Shown in pieces: positions 1-15,100 of a stretch of DNA of 64,000 bases (its first letter is position 1; each line of letters starts with the position of its first letter). The stretch covers positions 17,597,878 through 17,661,877 of the forward strand of contig NC_086368.1 in the NCBI RefSeq assembly GCF_036324505.1, given 5' to 3'. Source of the DNA: Eleginops maclovinus (lineage: Eukaryota > Chordata > Actinopteri > Perciformes > Eleginopidae). A model generated the notes under the pieces. That model was given only the letters and a program-made list of their open reading frames with translations, was not told the origin of the DNA and ran no database searches. Made by a program: the position numbers and the translations under genes.

Positions 1-3000
1 AGGGACGTCTCTCTGCTGTCCGACAGAAGAACCCCACTCCCTGAGCTGTATTCACTGTTTGAGTCTGCACCTAGAGAAGTGATAAAACAGAAGGGGGAGG
101 GGTGCACAGATGGTGAGAGGACTTCTACAAACAAACACCACATGAGGAAAGCTATGCTGCCCAGAATATCCAGTGCTGGGAAGTTACCAAAATCTGCATG
201 TTTGTATTTAAGCTGCACTATGACTATATAGGATATCAGTTTTCTCTTCCACAAACATGTGCTTAATTTGACTCCAGACTCCAGAAGGTGAATCGTTTGG
301 GAATATGTGTTCATATACGTATGTATGGATGTAACTGCAAATGAAATGCATATTAAGTGTGCTTTAATCAAATATAATCAGTTAAAATTGTTCAAGACCA
401 CACAACAACACTAATGTCTACAGCTAGAGCCCAACATGCTTACAGATATAGAGCTAACACTTACAAGGTATAATGTTTAAGTCGACATGTTTACGTAAAC
501 ATGCACAGTTACAAACATTTGGTTATTAGCTATAAGATTAAAGTGCAGCTGTGGCTGCATGGCAATTAGTAAGGCAGGTAAATGAGCTGAAGTTTTGACC
601 TGATGCTGGCACTTGGTGAAAAGTCAGGGGATCACCAAAGTTATTAAAATTCATCCTGAGGGAGACATGGATGTCTGTACCAACATTAATTTCATCCATC
701 CGATAGTGGTGTAGATGTTTCACTCAAAACGACAAATGTCAACCTCATGCTGGCACTGAAGGAAAAGTCACGGGATCCCCAAAGTCATTAAGATTCATCC
801 TCTGGGAACCATGAATACCTTTTCCATGGTAATGGCAATTCATTCAATAATAGTTGATATAAAGTTTGGTCAGTCAAAGGCAGGCCACAATAAAGATATT
901 TAATTTTGCAGTTACTGTCAAGTTTTATTTTCTCTTTCAGCTTCATGTAAAGAGAAATGGACTTGATGGTAAGTGAAACCGAAAAATCACTAAATTAGAG
1001 GACACTAGAAAGGTAATGGACATCATGTTACATATATTAAGCTATTTGCTGCTTTCAGGTCCCTTAAACGTCCAGCTTGTTTTTATCTTATGCTGTATCC
1101 ATTTGTCATTTTCATAAATGTATATTGAAAATGAAAAGGATTGTAGCACATTCAGTTCAGTTAAGAATGATTAGTGGACAAGAAACAATCTTAATAAAGC
1201 TAAACCGCGAAACAGTTCTGGTTGTTTATGAATTATGGGATGAGCAGCAACACGAGGCGCTCCAACTCAAAGTCTTGAATCAAAATAGGCACTGAAATGT
1301 TGTTAATTAGAAACTCCTGTAAGCTAAAGGTCTTCTGATCTTTAATTGGAGATTAAGAGCCCAATCACTTGACTTCACAGTGTTTTGAAGTATGGTCCTT
1401 GCAGATTAATAGGATCAGCTTCATACCTGTGTGCCATTCTGTTGACCTTTTGTTTTTGTGTGGCTGAGGGTGTTTCCACATAAAGCCCTTCTCAAATCGA
1501 TATCTCCTTACATTAGGCAAGCTTGTCGTGGACAGGAGCAAGACGCAGGCTTTGTCATGATACAGGTGGTTATGATATGCGACAAGTAGCTGAGATTTGT
1601 ACAGTTAACAAAATGACAGGTTGACAAGCCTTCGACAGCTATGCATTTCAATTGTAGAACAATGTACGGAAAAGTATAAAGCTTTAAGCTAATACAAAAC
1701 TGTTTCAAAAACAGTCCACTCTTCAAAATGACCAATTAACAATCAACACATGTGTTTCCTCTACTTGTTGTAACCTAAACAAAGTCATACAATACATAGA
1801 TTTTGAAACCAGAAATACGACAAATAAAAATTGCTGCTCACTTGGTCAGTTACTGCGAGGATCTCTTGAGAGACCAAACGGCAAAGAAAAAATGTCATTC
1901 CTTATTATACTTCAAAGATGGAAAACAGAACTATACGCTCTAGGGACGCTTTGAGCGTCACGCTTCTGAGCTCAAGTTAAGAGACTCCCAGCAAGCACTA
2001 TGCTTGCTGTAGTGCTGTAATGCACTTAGTCAAAACATAAAAGAGCTTAAGGATCACGCTGTTGTGCCACACATACCCACAATATGAAATTAGAGAGATA
2101 TTGCAGTGGAAATCGTATGATGTTGACAAAGAATATGGGACTGGGGACTGGGGACAGGAGGGGGCACACACATGAGCATGAACTTAAACTAATTGCAGTA
2201 CTTTGCACAGCTGATTAAATTATATATTATTTATTCCAGATAATAACATTGCATAGACTGCATCAGACTATGATGATTTTCACCTGGTGCAAGAGAAGAT
2301 GCATGAAAGAAAAAAACAGGCATGCAAATCAGCGCCCAATGCAAAGAACACTTTATAATTAACTCTTATTTATCTTTATAATATGCATGGGACATTTTAT
2401 AAAAACATTCATATTTGAATGTCAGGCACAAGCTCCTCCTGATTGATTTCCATCCACTTCAGGTGCATGAGATTGATGGAGTACAATATTTAAAATATGC
2501 ATACAGAGCTCCAATAGACCACACATTAGGTCTCGTGTTGGTTTTCCTTTTCTGGTTGAACGCCTAAAGCAAGTCGCAAAATTAAATCAGTCAATGAAAG
2601 AAAATTCCCATTTGGATTGGAATATACACATTAGGAATGATAGCTTCGTTTGATTGGAGGGGTTTAATAGTGCCTTCAAGCAGATTCAGAATCAGAAATA
2701 CTTTATTTATCCCAAACTGAGAAATGTTTTCATTGCAGCAGCAAAATACTAAAAGAAAAAGCATAACAAATAACAAATAATTAGAACTAAAATAAAAATG
2801 AATTAAAATGAGTAAAAATTTGAAATACACAAATGTTACGGTGTGCATGTTATGTCCAGTTTACAGAGAGGCTATGGAGCAGTGAGTTGTCTGCCAGCCA
2901 GGGGGGGAATTATTGTAAAGTGTTATTGCAGTGGGCAGGAATGTTCTCCTGTATCTGTCCTTGTGACAGCGGAGCTGTAGCAGTCTGTTGGATAAGGAGC

Positions 3001-6000
3001 TCCGCTGTCCTTCCAGCTGCAGGTGGAGAGGGTGGGTGGGTTTATCCATGATGGACAACAGTTTGTTCAGAGTCCTCCTCTCCACCACAGCCTCAAAATT
3101 GTCCAGTTTGATGCGTGTGAGTGGCAGTAAATATTTTATTATTGGACTGAGACGGAGATGGTTGCTGCAGAACTTCAGCCGGTTAAGATGAGCAAACTCA
3201 CACTTTTTAGGAATGTCATTCTTATATGAAGGCTTAAGTCCACTGTTATCTTCAAGAGCTTTTAAGGAGTAGTTTATATTTGGAAATACACTACAGAATA
3301 TCATATGTGTGTGTGAAGTAATAAGCTAAAGCAAAATGTTTGTGTGGCAGTGGGTTGTGGTTAGGGCGCCTGCTGCTGGAGTGGTAGGAGTGGCTCAGCC
3401 GGAGGCCAGACAGCTGATCAGGATCAGGTAATCAGGCACTGATTAAAGTCATGGTCGTAACCTGGTTCTGGGTTCTTTTGCAGTAGACTGGGTCCTGAGG
3501 GAGAACGGTCTCCAACTCCCACGCCGGACGAGAGCGACTAGCCAGCAAGAATGTTGTTAACGGGCTGTTCAAAAATAAATATATTTTGTTTCAAAGTACC
3601 GGTGGTACTTCCATCATTGGGAACCCAGGTTTGAGCCCAAACGCTCACAGTTTGAAAGTAGGGAGAGACAGTCAGACTGTGTCCAAAGTTTTTTTTAAAT
3701 CTGCTGACCAGCCCTTTCAAATCGCATTATTTAACATGCTATTATTAATTGGTCAGTCTTTGCTTGTTGCCTGGCAACCTTAGGGTGAGTACTCTGAGAA
3801 AGTCATTGCAGTAGCACAAGAAATATGTCATAGCAGGTAACTCTCAATAAAAAACACAACCTGTTGGTGTACAGATTAAACAAACGAAATACAACTAAAT
3901 GGTATTGGTAGTTAAATGGTAGGCAGAACCTTCAGAATATTTTTTACGGGGGTAAGACTAGCTGTATAGCTTTATGCTCAATTAAGCTAATAGCTACTGG
4001 CAACAGCTTTTAACAGACAGGTAGGAGTTTGTATATTCTCATCCATCTCAAAAAACAACAACAAATGTATTTCCCAAACTAATCCTTCAGAGGACAATCT
4101 TAAAATGTTATTTAAATCCATTTTAAATGGTGAGACATGACAGATATGCAATTTAATCAGCAAATGTGTGACTTGGACTTGAGACTTCATTCCATACTTG
4201 CTTTGACTTGATATTTGACATGGACTGGCTAAATAAGACACATGGTGACAACTAACACATACTTTTAGTAAACATTGTAATGGCCAACTAGAATTAAATG
4301 TTGAAATACATCAACTCTGAGACTTGTGTGGATCCACAGAGTATGTTAGAGAATGATGGTTTTCTTCATTGCTGTCTGACAGTTAGGGCATGAATGATGC
4401 GTCTGGTGGTTGATCAAGTCACTAAGACAGGGTCGGTATGGGGGAGTAGTGGGGAGCAGATGGGTTTGTTTGGGGTCAATGGACCAAAGAGGCCTCAGGT
4501 TTCCTGAATGCTCCACTGACCTGGTCCAGTTGATCCTACTGTGACAGGAACATAGCTGCCTGTCACATTACCATTCCCAGTCATGGACCCAGATGCCGTT
4601 CCCACTCTGCACCCATGACAAATAAAAGGCAGGGAATGTGACAACAACACTCAGTTCATCTCTGTGGCAAGAGTGGAGATCCAGAAGGACTTTTAACGTA
4701 CTGTATGTGATGCCAAATGTCAGGGGTCAAACTAATATAAGGTTGTTGGGGTGACCGACTCGTGTATTTTTAATGCAAAATGAGTCATTACCAGCCGAAA
4801 GAGCGATGCTGATATTGTTTTCAGTTTGTGAGTGTGTGCATCCTCATGGAAACATGTTTCCCTTTCTATCAACAACATGTCATTAGGAAATGCATACTTT
4901 ACCATACTGTCCCCTGTGTATACTGTTGTTTTTTATGTGGTTATATTTATGTGTATTTGAAGTCTCAGCTGGGCTATATTTGGATGCATTATGTTCTGCT
5001 TGTATTGAACTGCATTAAACAATATGGCCTCTGCCACAAAGCTGTAGCAGGAACGTGCAATGAGACTGTTATCATCAAAAAGGCTTATTCTATGACAACT
5101 CATGATTGGACTTGCTTCATCTCACTTCACCCAGGATTGACTCTTCAAAACACTCCTTCACAATTACGTCTTGTGAGGGTGAATTAATGTCAAGTGGAAC
5201 TGTGTGAAATTGAATCTTCAATATTGAAAGCAAGACTCCCAAGTGGTGTCCGTATATCTGTGGACAGCTTGTGAGTGGATGCACACTTGCACCCGAAGCT
5301 GTTGTGTCTGGGCTTTTCATTAACACCTAGGAAGGTGTCAATCACACTTTGCTTCCGCAGGGCTACTCATAAACAAAACAGCAGTAGCAAAAGGGTCAAA
5401 TTCCCCTGGGTCCCTCCCAAGCATCTCCATGGCTTGTTGCCTGAGCCAAAACCCAGGTGCCTATCATGCTGCTTTCTAATGGCTATCAAAAAGTAGCTGA
5501 CTGGATCAAACTGATGGAGAAAACTTTCTGACCGAAAAACTTTTTAAACACAATTCTATGGTATTTATAACCAATTCCAATATTTTGAAAGGTGTCTTGG
5601 TGGCCATTAAAACTACCACCAATCAATGTTTTTACAGCAACAATGATTCAAAAGTACTAAACTTACAGTTGTAAAAAGGTTCAGTTGTTGTGACAGAATT
5701 ATCACTCAACTCTTCAGTTCCCCAAAGCTTAACTAACAGTTTCAGCTTGTTTTACGGTCTGTTACTTTAATGTTTTGGTTCAGTCTTACTGCTCTCATCA
5801 ATTTCATTTCTGGCACCAGCAGCGTTGGCGAACGTGAAAAGGGATCGTTTTGAGTCAAGATTAACTTAATCTAATAACCACAAATGTTGCACTGCAGACT
5901 TCTGTTATAAAGAAGTTTCATGAATAGAGAAAGCACTAAGCAAAAAAGTTAAACTGCAATTGTTAGCCTAACCATTTACCAAATTTGACGCAAGGAGTGC

Positions 6001-6044
6001 ATTTTTGTAACAAAAGCGACGAACAGACAGCTTATTGCAGTATC

Positions 6045-6103
<59 letters not shown>

Positions 6104-9100
6104 GTTATTAAGGGATGCTGCCCATGTTTTACAGCAGTATGACTCACATGCATGTGGTCCTGTGTAGATTAACAGGGCTTTGAACACCATTAGGTTAGCC
6201 TGAGTACAAGGAAATGATGTTCTTAGAAGTCCACATACCTGAGAGATCTGAGTCACTGTGCAAGTCCTCTTGTTCCGACAGCCTCCTCTCTGCCTTTCGG
6301 ACTTCAGGCACATAGAAATCGTCTTGCCGGGCCAAGGGGGCCATGAACAGAATCTGACCCTCTCTGTAGATCTCAAGGAATGGGTGTGCACACAGTCGCC
6401 TTTCCTGCATGAGATAATTTAAGTTTGAAAATTAAAAAGGAACAAACATTTCAGGTTTCCTTTACATTTTTTAATAGGGATTAAACTGCACAATTCATTC
6501 AAATTAATTATTGCTAATTGGACATTTAAGGTGCAATTTTACTACTATAAATGATAAAAAGAGTCCCATCAACACTGTTTAACACTGGAAATGTTGCTCT
6601 GTGTTTAGACCCATACATTTACATGATATGGATAGAGGAAACAACAGTGGGATACAAGCACAGACATGCCGATAATCCTACAAGTCAGTGTGTTGTCAAC
6701 AGTGAGAGAAAATGAATTGATATCATGTGTCGGAACCTCACAAATACACCAACTAAACCAAACCATGTAACCTTTTCTCCCATCTTCACACCCCAAATGT
6801 GATGCAACACTTCCGAGATGCCTACAATCTGTCTTCATGAATGTTCCACACTCTGCCTGCTGTTCGTCTTCTGTTACTTATCTCACTCCTGTAGAAGTGG
6901 GAAGTCTCACATGACGGATACCACTTTAGTTCTCTGGGCTCATTAACCTTTCATACACCATGTTTTGTTATTCCGCTGATGTACATCCAATTTCTGTTAC
7001 TTTCACCCTTTTGGCATATGCTAAATGTCAAGCAATGCTTCAAACACACTGTCTAAAAATAGAGTCAGTTCCCATTGCTATGTGTCCATTTTACTATTGC
7101 CAGAGTGAGGTGTTGTTGTTTGATTCAATTTAATAAATGACATGTTGATAATCATCTGATGCCATACTCTACATTTAATCACAAGTCATATTATTTTTCT
7201 TATGTAGAAAATGACTGATGATTCAGAGGGTGTTGCATGTGTGGATAGCGTGAGGACCGAAGCAAGCATTATTATGACAAAGAATAGTGTTTTAACACCT
7301 CAAACTATTCCTGTATCTTTGAACCATGTGTTTCATCTTGTCTCATGTCTCTAACTACACTAAGTACCATAAATCATTTCATACACCATGGCAAATTCAT
7401 GACATCTCTCCAAGAGTAGAGGCTCAGATTGTTATCATTTCTTGCCAGATCCTGGGGGATACGAGTCCCTGTACCCCTTGCTGACGTTCCAGTTTCAAGC
7501 AAAGTGAGATGGTGACAGTTAAGTTACATGAACATCGCACACGAAGCATCTGATAATCAGGCTCGCAGACTGACAGACACACATAAGATATATTCTTTAA
7601 AGCAGACAGCTCAATTCTTTATGAACTAGAGCCAATCATTTCGCTCCCCATCTGTGCCTCAGCCCAGCTATGACAGTATTTTTCTGTTGTTGTCGTCTGC
7701 AGAAGCAACGTTGTCAGTTTCATTGATTTCAGAAGCATCAATTATTTGTGCACCTTTCCTATAGGAACATCTGTGTATCCTCATTGGCGTGCCTCATCAG
7801 CTACTGCTACATATTGCATGTTGAGAAGGGACGCATGCAAGCAGACGTAAAATGCTATCAATAAAAAATCTAATGTGAAAATAAAATATAGCGCATGACA
7901 GCTACATTGTGAGTGTCAGCGTTAACATTTCCCCTGGCAAATTCTGATTTGTCAGAATGTTTTTTGCTCAATAGTGCAAAGGATGCACAAGACATTTGAT
8001 TTGGCTAGTTTCTGCTTAAGGTTGCACAACTAAGGATTGGAGAGAAACAAAATATACAGTACTGCAGAACAACAGTTACCAAATAAGATTAGACTTGTTT
8101 GTCTAATAGCCCATTTTAAAGATCCAAGCATGAAAGCAGTATATGCTAAGGATGGTCTTTAAAAGCACTACATTTACCCCGAAGGAGACAATAATAGACC
8201 CCTCTGCTCAGCCACACAGGGGTTGTACTATTGTGACTTAAAAAAACTTGGCTGCTCGTACATTGCTCTGTTATTATCGTTTTTGGTAAGAAAAAGATAT
8301 TGGTTAAAATCTTTTAACGTATATTACTCTCTTTGCCAAAGGAGTCCAGATTACAATTTTGAAATTTGAATATATATACTTTCCTTGTCATTGTAAATAA
8401 GCTTTTGAGTTTGGGACACCTTATTTCACTTAACAAAGTAAGTGAGTTAGAAAACATTCAGAATGTTTCTGCTCAGAGCTGATTGAATCCTTATCGTTGC
8501 ATCAGCATTTGTAACGGAATGTCATGCTTTCATGTGTTCAACTTTTATGTTTTATTTTTAACTTTCTATGAATGCCTAACCAATTCACATCCATACATTT
8601 TTTTATCTAACCTCAAGTGAATTCCTTCCAAAAACAGAAAGAGGAAACTGTCTTAGCACATACAACTTTTAAATGTTCTTTTCATTAATGAAGAAGTGAA
8701 ACTACATTCGACTGGAGGTGTAGAGTGAGTGCTTCTTACATTTTCAGACAAACAGTGATGGCCAGACAAGTGAGTGAAGAATAAAGGAATGCTAAATGCT
8801 AATTCACTCTAAATGGATTAATGTTCAGCAGGAGGTTTCATTTTTTAAAAGTGTGTGCTCTTAGCAGAAATTGTACTCCAGGAGTTTAATAACGGAGGTG
8901 CTGCTTTAAAAATAAGAGGCTGGCATTTACTTTAAATTATGAGTGAATAAAAAGCCAAGACATGGGGTATGGCATTCAACAACCACTTGACTGCTGCAGC
9001 TATTTACAGCCTAAAATCATTGCCGTTTCCAGTGAGAAAACAATGGATTTGGAAAAATCGTGCTCTGTCATTGTAACTGAAAAAAAAAGTTTGCCCTTAT

Positions 9101-12100
9101 TTTCTGACATCTGATATTAAAACATTTAACTGATTGATTGAGAGGGTAATCTGCAGACAAGTTGATTGATAAATAATCACTAGTTGCAGCCCTGCAGTGA
9201 TTTTTTAAAATTAATTATGAGCAAAACAGCAACTTAACCCACTGAGCCTATAACTATACAGTGAGGTAGGTTTCTCTTTGTCTTACAGAATGCCTACGAT
9301 ACAGGTCAGGGAAATAATTAGACCTGAATCGCTGAGACAAACTGTGCACAGTTGGCTTTTGTGATTGGGTCGGGATTGAGGTTAGTGAAGTTATTGATTT
9401 CTATTTGATTTTCTCCGTACTTCTTTCCTGCAGTATCAGTGCCTCTGGAGCCCAGGAGAGCACTTAAGGCTGCTGAGAGCAACAAGGTCATAGGAATGTG
9501 TTTTTTTTTTTGCTCCACATCAACCTCAACCGGAGAGAAATACCAATATTTTTTGACAGAAAGATATTATTTTGTTTCTCTGCAATGAAAACATCATAAC
9601 ATTGTAGCATTATTAAGGAGATAGACATGGGAAATCACAAAGCCAACCGAAGATGACCTCCCTTAACTTTGATTAAACTGAAAATAAAAATAGAGAAGCA
9701 GAAATAAAGTCCACCATTGCCAACCATAACTTGATATACAGAGTAACACAATGAACCATACCCATGAATGTGTTTCAGAATTTGAACCAAATATGGAGAA
9801 CGGCAGATATTCTTAAAAACATCTTCAGGAGTGTTTCACTTCACAGAGTGTTTCTGAGCACAATGACATATTTATAATGGCTTATAAAAGTTTGAGCTTA
9901 ATCACGTCACACATAAGTAAACCTTATTTTGTTGCTTTGTTATATGGAAACTTAGTGAAAGGAAATCTGCGAGAACAACAGATTAAAAATTAAAGAAATG
10001 TGTAGAGTGTAAGGGATTACCAAAAACATCACACAAACAGACCTCGATCACCTCTCAAGCCCTTTCTCATGCTCGCTTTGTATTTGTAGAAACTCTTCTG
10101 TAGCTCCTGAGGGAACTTGTAAGGGAAGGTCTATATGAAGAAGAGGATGTGCAAGTGTCCTTTCTTTTAAGGTTTTTAGCCTGAGGAACAACATCTGCAC
10201 GGGACCCCTGGGCAAATACATTGTCTTTGGATAAATAAATTAAACTGTACAGGGTATTTTTAGAGCTCTAAAACAATATTTCTGGTATCCCCCTGTGGCA
10301 TCATACAGCATTATGTTTCAGCTTGATGAGTTGGTTTTTCCTGAAAAGTCATATACGCCCTCTACAAACCATAGATGTATCCGGGTAGAGCACTGTTCAC
10401 ATTATGCGCCAGATATTTACATGCACTATCTTATCTGATTCTGATAAAGATTTGATACAACATTTTAGAACAACTATGAAAGCCAAATAAAATATTGCTA
10501 AGATTTGGCTGTTTTGGAGAACTGTATGTATTTCTAATTTTAATAATTAAAGCAAATTAGGCAATCAGTCAAATTTGTGTGAGGGCCAAAGTCATTTGAA
10601 GTTTGTTAATTTGGGTCAGCTTACTGTGACTTATAGTGTAATAAAGGTCAAATTACAGCGCAACAATGGGAGACTATGCAATTATACGATTGTATTTAAA
10701 CAGCTCAGAGCAGATTGACAAAGAATAATATCTTACAAGACACTGTACTCCTACAATAACACAATAAATCATGTAAAAAGGATGTGTATTTTCACCTTTA
10801 ACTATAAGGGATTGTTAAATGTGGTTTCTGTTCAGTAGTCAAAGAGTATAATATTTAGATATGTTTTACATCATTATCTTTTTCTATATATTATTAAATG
10901 TTTAAGTTTTAAAGTATGACCTTTCTTGTCAAGGGATGTTACTAGTATACAGTTTCCTAATCAGTTTTCCCTTACGAGCAGCAATTAAACGACAAAAGAA
11001 GATAACATTTATCTCCAGTTTGGAGCGTGAAGTGTTGATGGGGAAGAGGACACCAAAGCACAGACTGCCTGAAAGAAGATATTATACACGTGCAATAAAG
11101 AGGCACTCTTTGACGGCGTGACAATTTAGTGAATACATTTGGGCACCAGACGAGGGATTTAACAAAGGAAAAAAAGTGCTGGCACTGTAGAGGCAAATCA
11201 ACCAAGTCAAACCTGACATAAACAAAGCCTACTGTTTGCAAAAGCTTTAATTAATGCATTCCTTGTGAAATGTAACCTATAACAAAGTTATTCTGAAGTA
11301 TTGGAATCTTTGGGAAAACAGATGCTTTGATGTTAAGTGTTATGGCACTGGAAGAAGAGAGGTCACCCTCTTTCAGAAGTCCCCTGGCCCAAATGGCGTT
11401 GTACAACCTGTCAGTGTTTTACTGTTGCTCATGTCATCCTCTTTAAAAGGCTACTGTTACTCACTATCGTGTGCTCACTCTCTAGGAGGATACCATGTTG
11501 GATTAAATTATGAATAGTGTGTTTTGTGCATTGGTTGTCTCACTCATCACTCTCTCAACAGATAGCAACCGACTTTAAGTTGAAACAACATTTATTACAG
11601 GTGCCATTTACCCCAAACACACAAAGAAATAAGATATGCTTTTCTCAGGTGGCTCTTGAAGAATCCCGTCCAGTTTGCATTTCCATGAATCTCTTTGTAT
11701 CTGAATTAGGAATGTCTACACATGAACAGCATATTATTTCTAAGGCAAAACAACATGGTCCATTTTTCTTGAGCACAATTCCCCCTGATACCTTAGAATA
11801 AAGAAAATAATCACTAATGGGAAAAATCAACAAAATCTCAGACCCTTTGCTTTGTGTAATGGAGGTTTTGTTGGAGGTCTGCTCCTTCAGGAGTTGACTT
11901 CATTATCAATTTATTACTCAATTTAAAAGTGTTCAAATATCTCTCACAGATCAAACAGACCTCCTAACCTTTATGTTTTGCCCGACTAACAGTGTATAAC
12001 GCAAAGAAATGCATCTTACAAAAGTATGAGAAAAAGAAGTCTGTCAAAGAAAGACCTGCCTATGTTGCCACAAAAGCTCTCCCTCTTACAGATAATGGTG

Positions 12101-15100
12101 AAGCGGCTCAGGTAGAATATAAGTAGTGAAGTCATATTATCGGAATTTTAGATAAGCTCATATTCTTATCTCTTATATCATACATTTGATAGTAACATAT
12201 ATATAGTATCAAAGCCCATAATTACATGTATTTGTTGTACAGCTCAGGCATGTGATAATGAGTATATGTGCAGCGATTACTATGGGAACGAATAAAAAAC
12301 AGTAAGCATTTTCAGTATTTGACTGTGACTAAGAATAGATAAGTGACACCAAATCCCAGGGGGAATTGCACTTCCTGTATATATTAGAGAGAAAGTATAT
12401 GCGTATATGAGATAAGAAAGGTATAAATTGATGGAGAAAAGTGAAGAGCTGCTGCCCTGTGGGAGATTGATGGGGAAAATAGAGATCTTGTTCAGAGAAA
12501 AACCGCCAACAAATTGTCTTTCTGTAACCAGACGGATACAAACAACGACTACTTACTAAACAATAGCCCCATGTCTGCTAAGGAGAAAGCAAAGGGAAGG
12601 GTACATCATGCTGTCAGTGGTAAAGTGGTCAGATGATGGGACAAAGCGCCAGGAAAGTGATACCTGTCGTTGTACAACATTCAGATAATCTACAAACCAG
12701 TTTGTATTTATTGAATTTATCTTTCCCTTTCCTTAGCAAACATGGTGGCCCAAAGAGCTCAACACAGTGCAAATTAAGAAAACGCATGAAAAGATAATAA
12801 ATAGCATGAAAGTCAATTAAATAATATGCACTAATACATTCAGAGATAAATCTGAAACAGATCTGTTGGCAGGATCATTTTAGTTACGGTATTTTGTTGT
12901 TGTTACAAGTGTCTGATTTTCCTTTTGTTTGTTTGAAAGACTCCACAGGGCACCTTTGAGTTCAATACATTCAAGTGTGTTTTCACTAGTTGCAAACTTT
13001 CCATAAAAAGGTTCACTAAATGACTTCCAAGAAAATAACTTCATATTTTTCTGAAGGCAATTTTGTAATTCATTAATCACCTCTATTTGTTACAATGTAG
13101 ATTGTTGTGACTTTTGCATCTGGGAAGTAACAGAACTATTTATTGTCTTTGGAAAAAGTCAACCAATGTGTATTGCTGCCGGAGGTTGAACAAGTCTGTT
13201 TTACATAAAAGTCGGAACATCTTGGCTTCTTGACAAGACAAGCAAAGGAAGCCATTGACAAATATACAGTATATAAGACCGCCTTAGCAAGCCACCAGTA
13301 TTGGGTGCACAAGAGATATTCCTTTAAGGTAAATGCAATATATCAATGCTCAAAATAAATTCAGATATTTTTCCTGATCCCAGGGTAAGTAAGGATTGTG
13401 GTTGATGTGTGGTTTCACAGATGAATAACATCCTTTTAAATAATACATCTATAATCTATCTTCAAAGTTCAAGGTTAACTGCTGGTGCCTCTTTAGCTAA
13501 ACAGTAAAGGTTCTGATTCTTTTGAACTTGTGCTAATAAAAATGCAAGAGCGGTCTCTGATTCAGTCCAGTTGTCTTTTCAGTGTCATCCTTGTCATATT
13601 TGCCACATGTTTGAGTTCATATTGCTGTCAGCAATGGTTCAATGAATTTGAAGAAGACATATGCAGCAGATTAATGTTTCATAAAACCTAGAGCAGAAAA
13701 ATAATTGTAGCAACAGGAAGATAACATCCATCATTTCAGACTCATGAACGAAGACACATTTTGGTGCTAAATGCCATAGGGACACTATCAACTGTAGAAA
13801 TTACTTCAAAATATTCACCTGATGGTAATGACAGCAGGCTTTCAGTGGCTGCAGGGAACAGAGACAGATAACATGACCTCAAGACCTTCCATCTTATCCA
13901 GCAGCACAGTGAGTTTTTTTTCACAGAGAAAACAGAAACTGGAAAATGGAACTGACCCGCCAACAAAACTTGACTGCCGAGTTCCACTGGTACTAAGATT
14001 ACTCAACTGAATAAACTGCACTCAAAAACAATTTAACTACGAATGGACAATATTGTATTTTTTATGACTAAAAAAGCTTGGTTGGAGATTCTGGTGTGTA
14101 ATGCTATAGCTGATTATGTCTCAATAGGAAGAGATGCAGAGCAACAGAGACAACAGACTTCTCTCTTACTTCACACCCACAATATATTTCTATCATTCTC
14201 AACAGGGCAATTCATCAGATTTCAGAATTTTTTAAGTCAGAAAAAGTGCAACACTGACTTTAGGCATGAAATTGCCATTTGCTGAAACTAAGTCCGCTCT
14301 TTAGCTTCTGCTGTTAAACTACTTTAATGTGTGACTCAAGGAGCACTGCAAAGCCAACAATAGCAGTCAGTGGCAACAAAGAACATGTAATTCAGGGCGA
14401 CATTTGACCGCTTCCTGTTGCCTGTGTGTTAATGACAGTGATCTGTAAGATAATGGAAGATACCACTCCATCTCTGGCCTGCTACCCTGCTCTTACTAGC
14501 AATTACTTTCTCTACATTTCCTTCACCCTTCTAACCATTGCAAATAAAGACTTCATTTAAAATGGCATGGTTTTTTCTTTTTTGTGCTTCAGGTTATTTC
14601 TCTGTGCATATTCATTACTGTAAATATGGCAGAATTAGCCAGTAGGCACATTTTTATCTGTAGTGCCTGGATGTGAAGTTGTCAGCCTTGATAACATCCT
14701 CTTATGCTTTATCGCATTGTTATTTTCAATGTGAACACAGCAGGGCAATAATGTTTCCTCAATAGTACTACTGTCTTTTCAGACAATTTCTAAGAGTCCT
14801 ATTGTTTCACACAGAGAGGGGATAATGGAACATCGTATCTCTATAGCCCCTTTATAGTCTACATTTCATTTCAAAGCCCTGAAGGGAAAAAGCAGTTCAA
14901 AGGGGCTGCCGGCATGAGTGCCAGGACGAACAATCCAGGTGTCACTCAAGCAACAACCCTCTTTACACAGACTTACTCAGCCCTGACAAATGAACAAGGA
15001 CTGTTTGAAAGTCACTGAGCTGAATAAAGTAGTTAAGTCTTAAGCCCCTTTTTTTTATCTTTCCCATTTTCTTTAGTTATCTTAGTGAGGTTCCAACCTC

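Larger units (their letters stand above)
71..6238 (-). other. tex264 intron 3
   Basis: This 6.2 kb intron has a donor after base 6239 (gtatgt on the minus strand) and an acceptor before base 70 (cttctctag). I see no coding exon in it. It holds a two-unit 144-bp repeat at 585-860, a LINE fragment at 2687-3195, a GC-richer repeat-like block at 3345-3590, and a (TAA)n microsatellite at 6046-6102. The rest is AT-rich DNA without recognisable content. Confidence 0.85.

Noticed and set aside
1..231. Plus-strand open frame of 76 codons at the left edge, looking like the end of an upstream gene
   Set aside because: The minus strand of the same bases is tex264 exon 4, with a matching acceptor, phase and protein similarity. 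The plus-strand frame matches nothing I recognise.
2400..2520. Minus-strand MHLKWMEINQEELVPD peptide as tex264 tail exon with a LIR
   Set aside because: No acceptor in front and no similarity to the TEX264 tail. Exon 4 is at 1-70.
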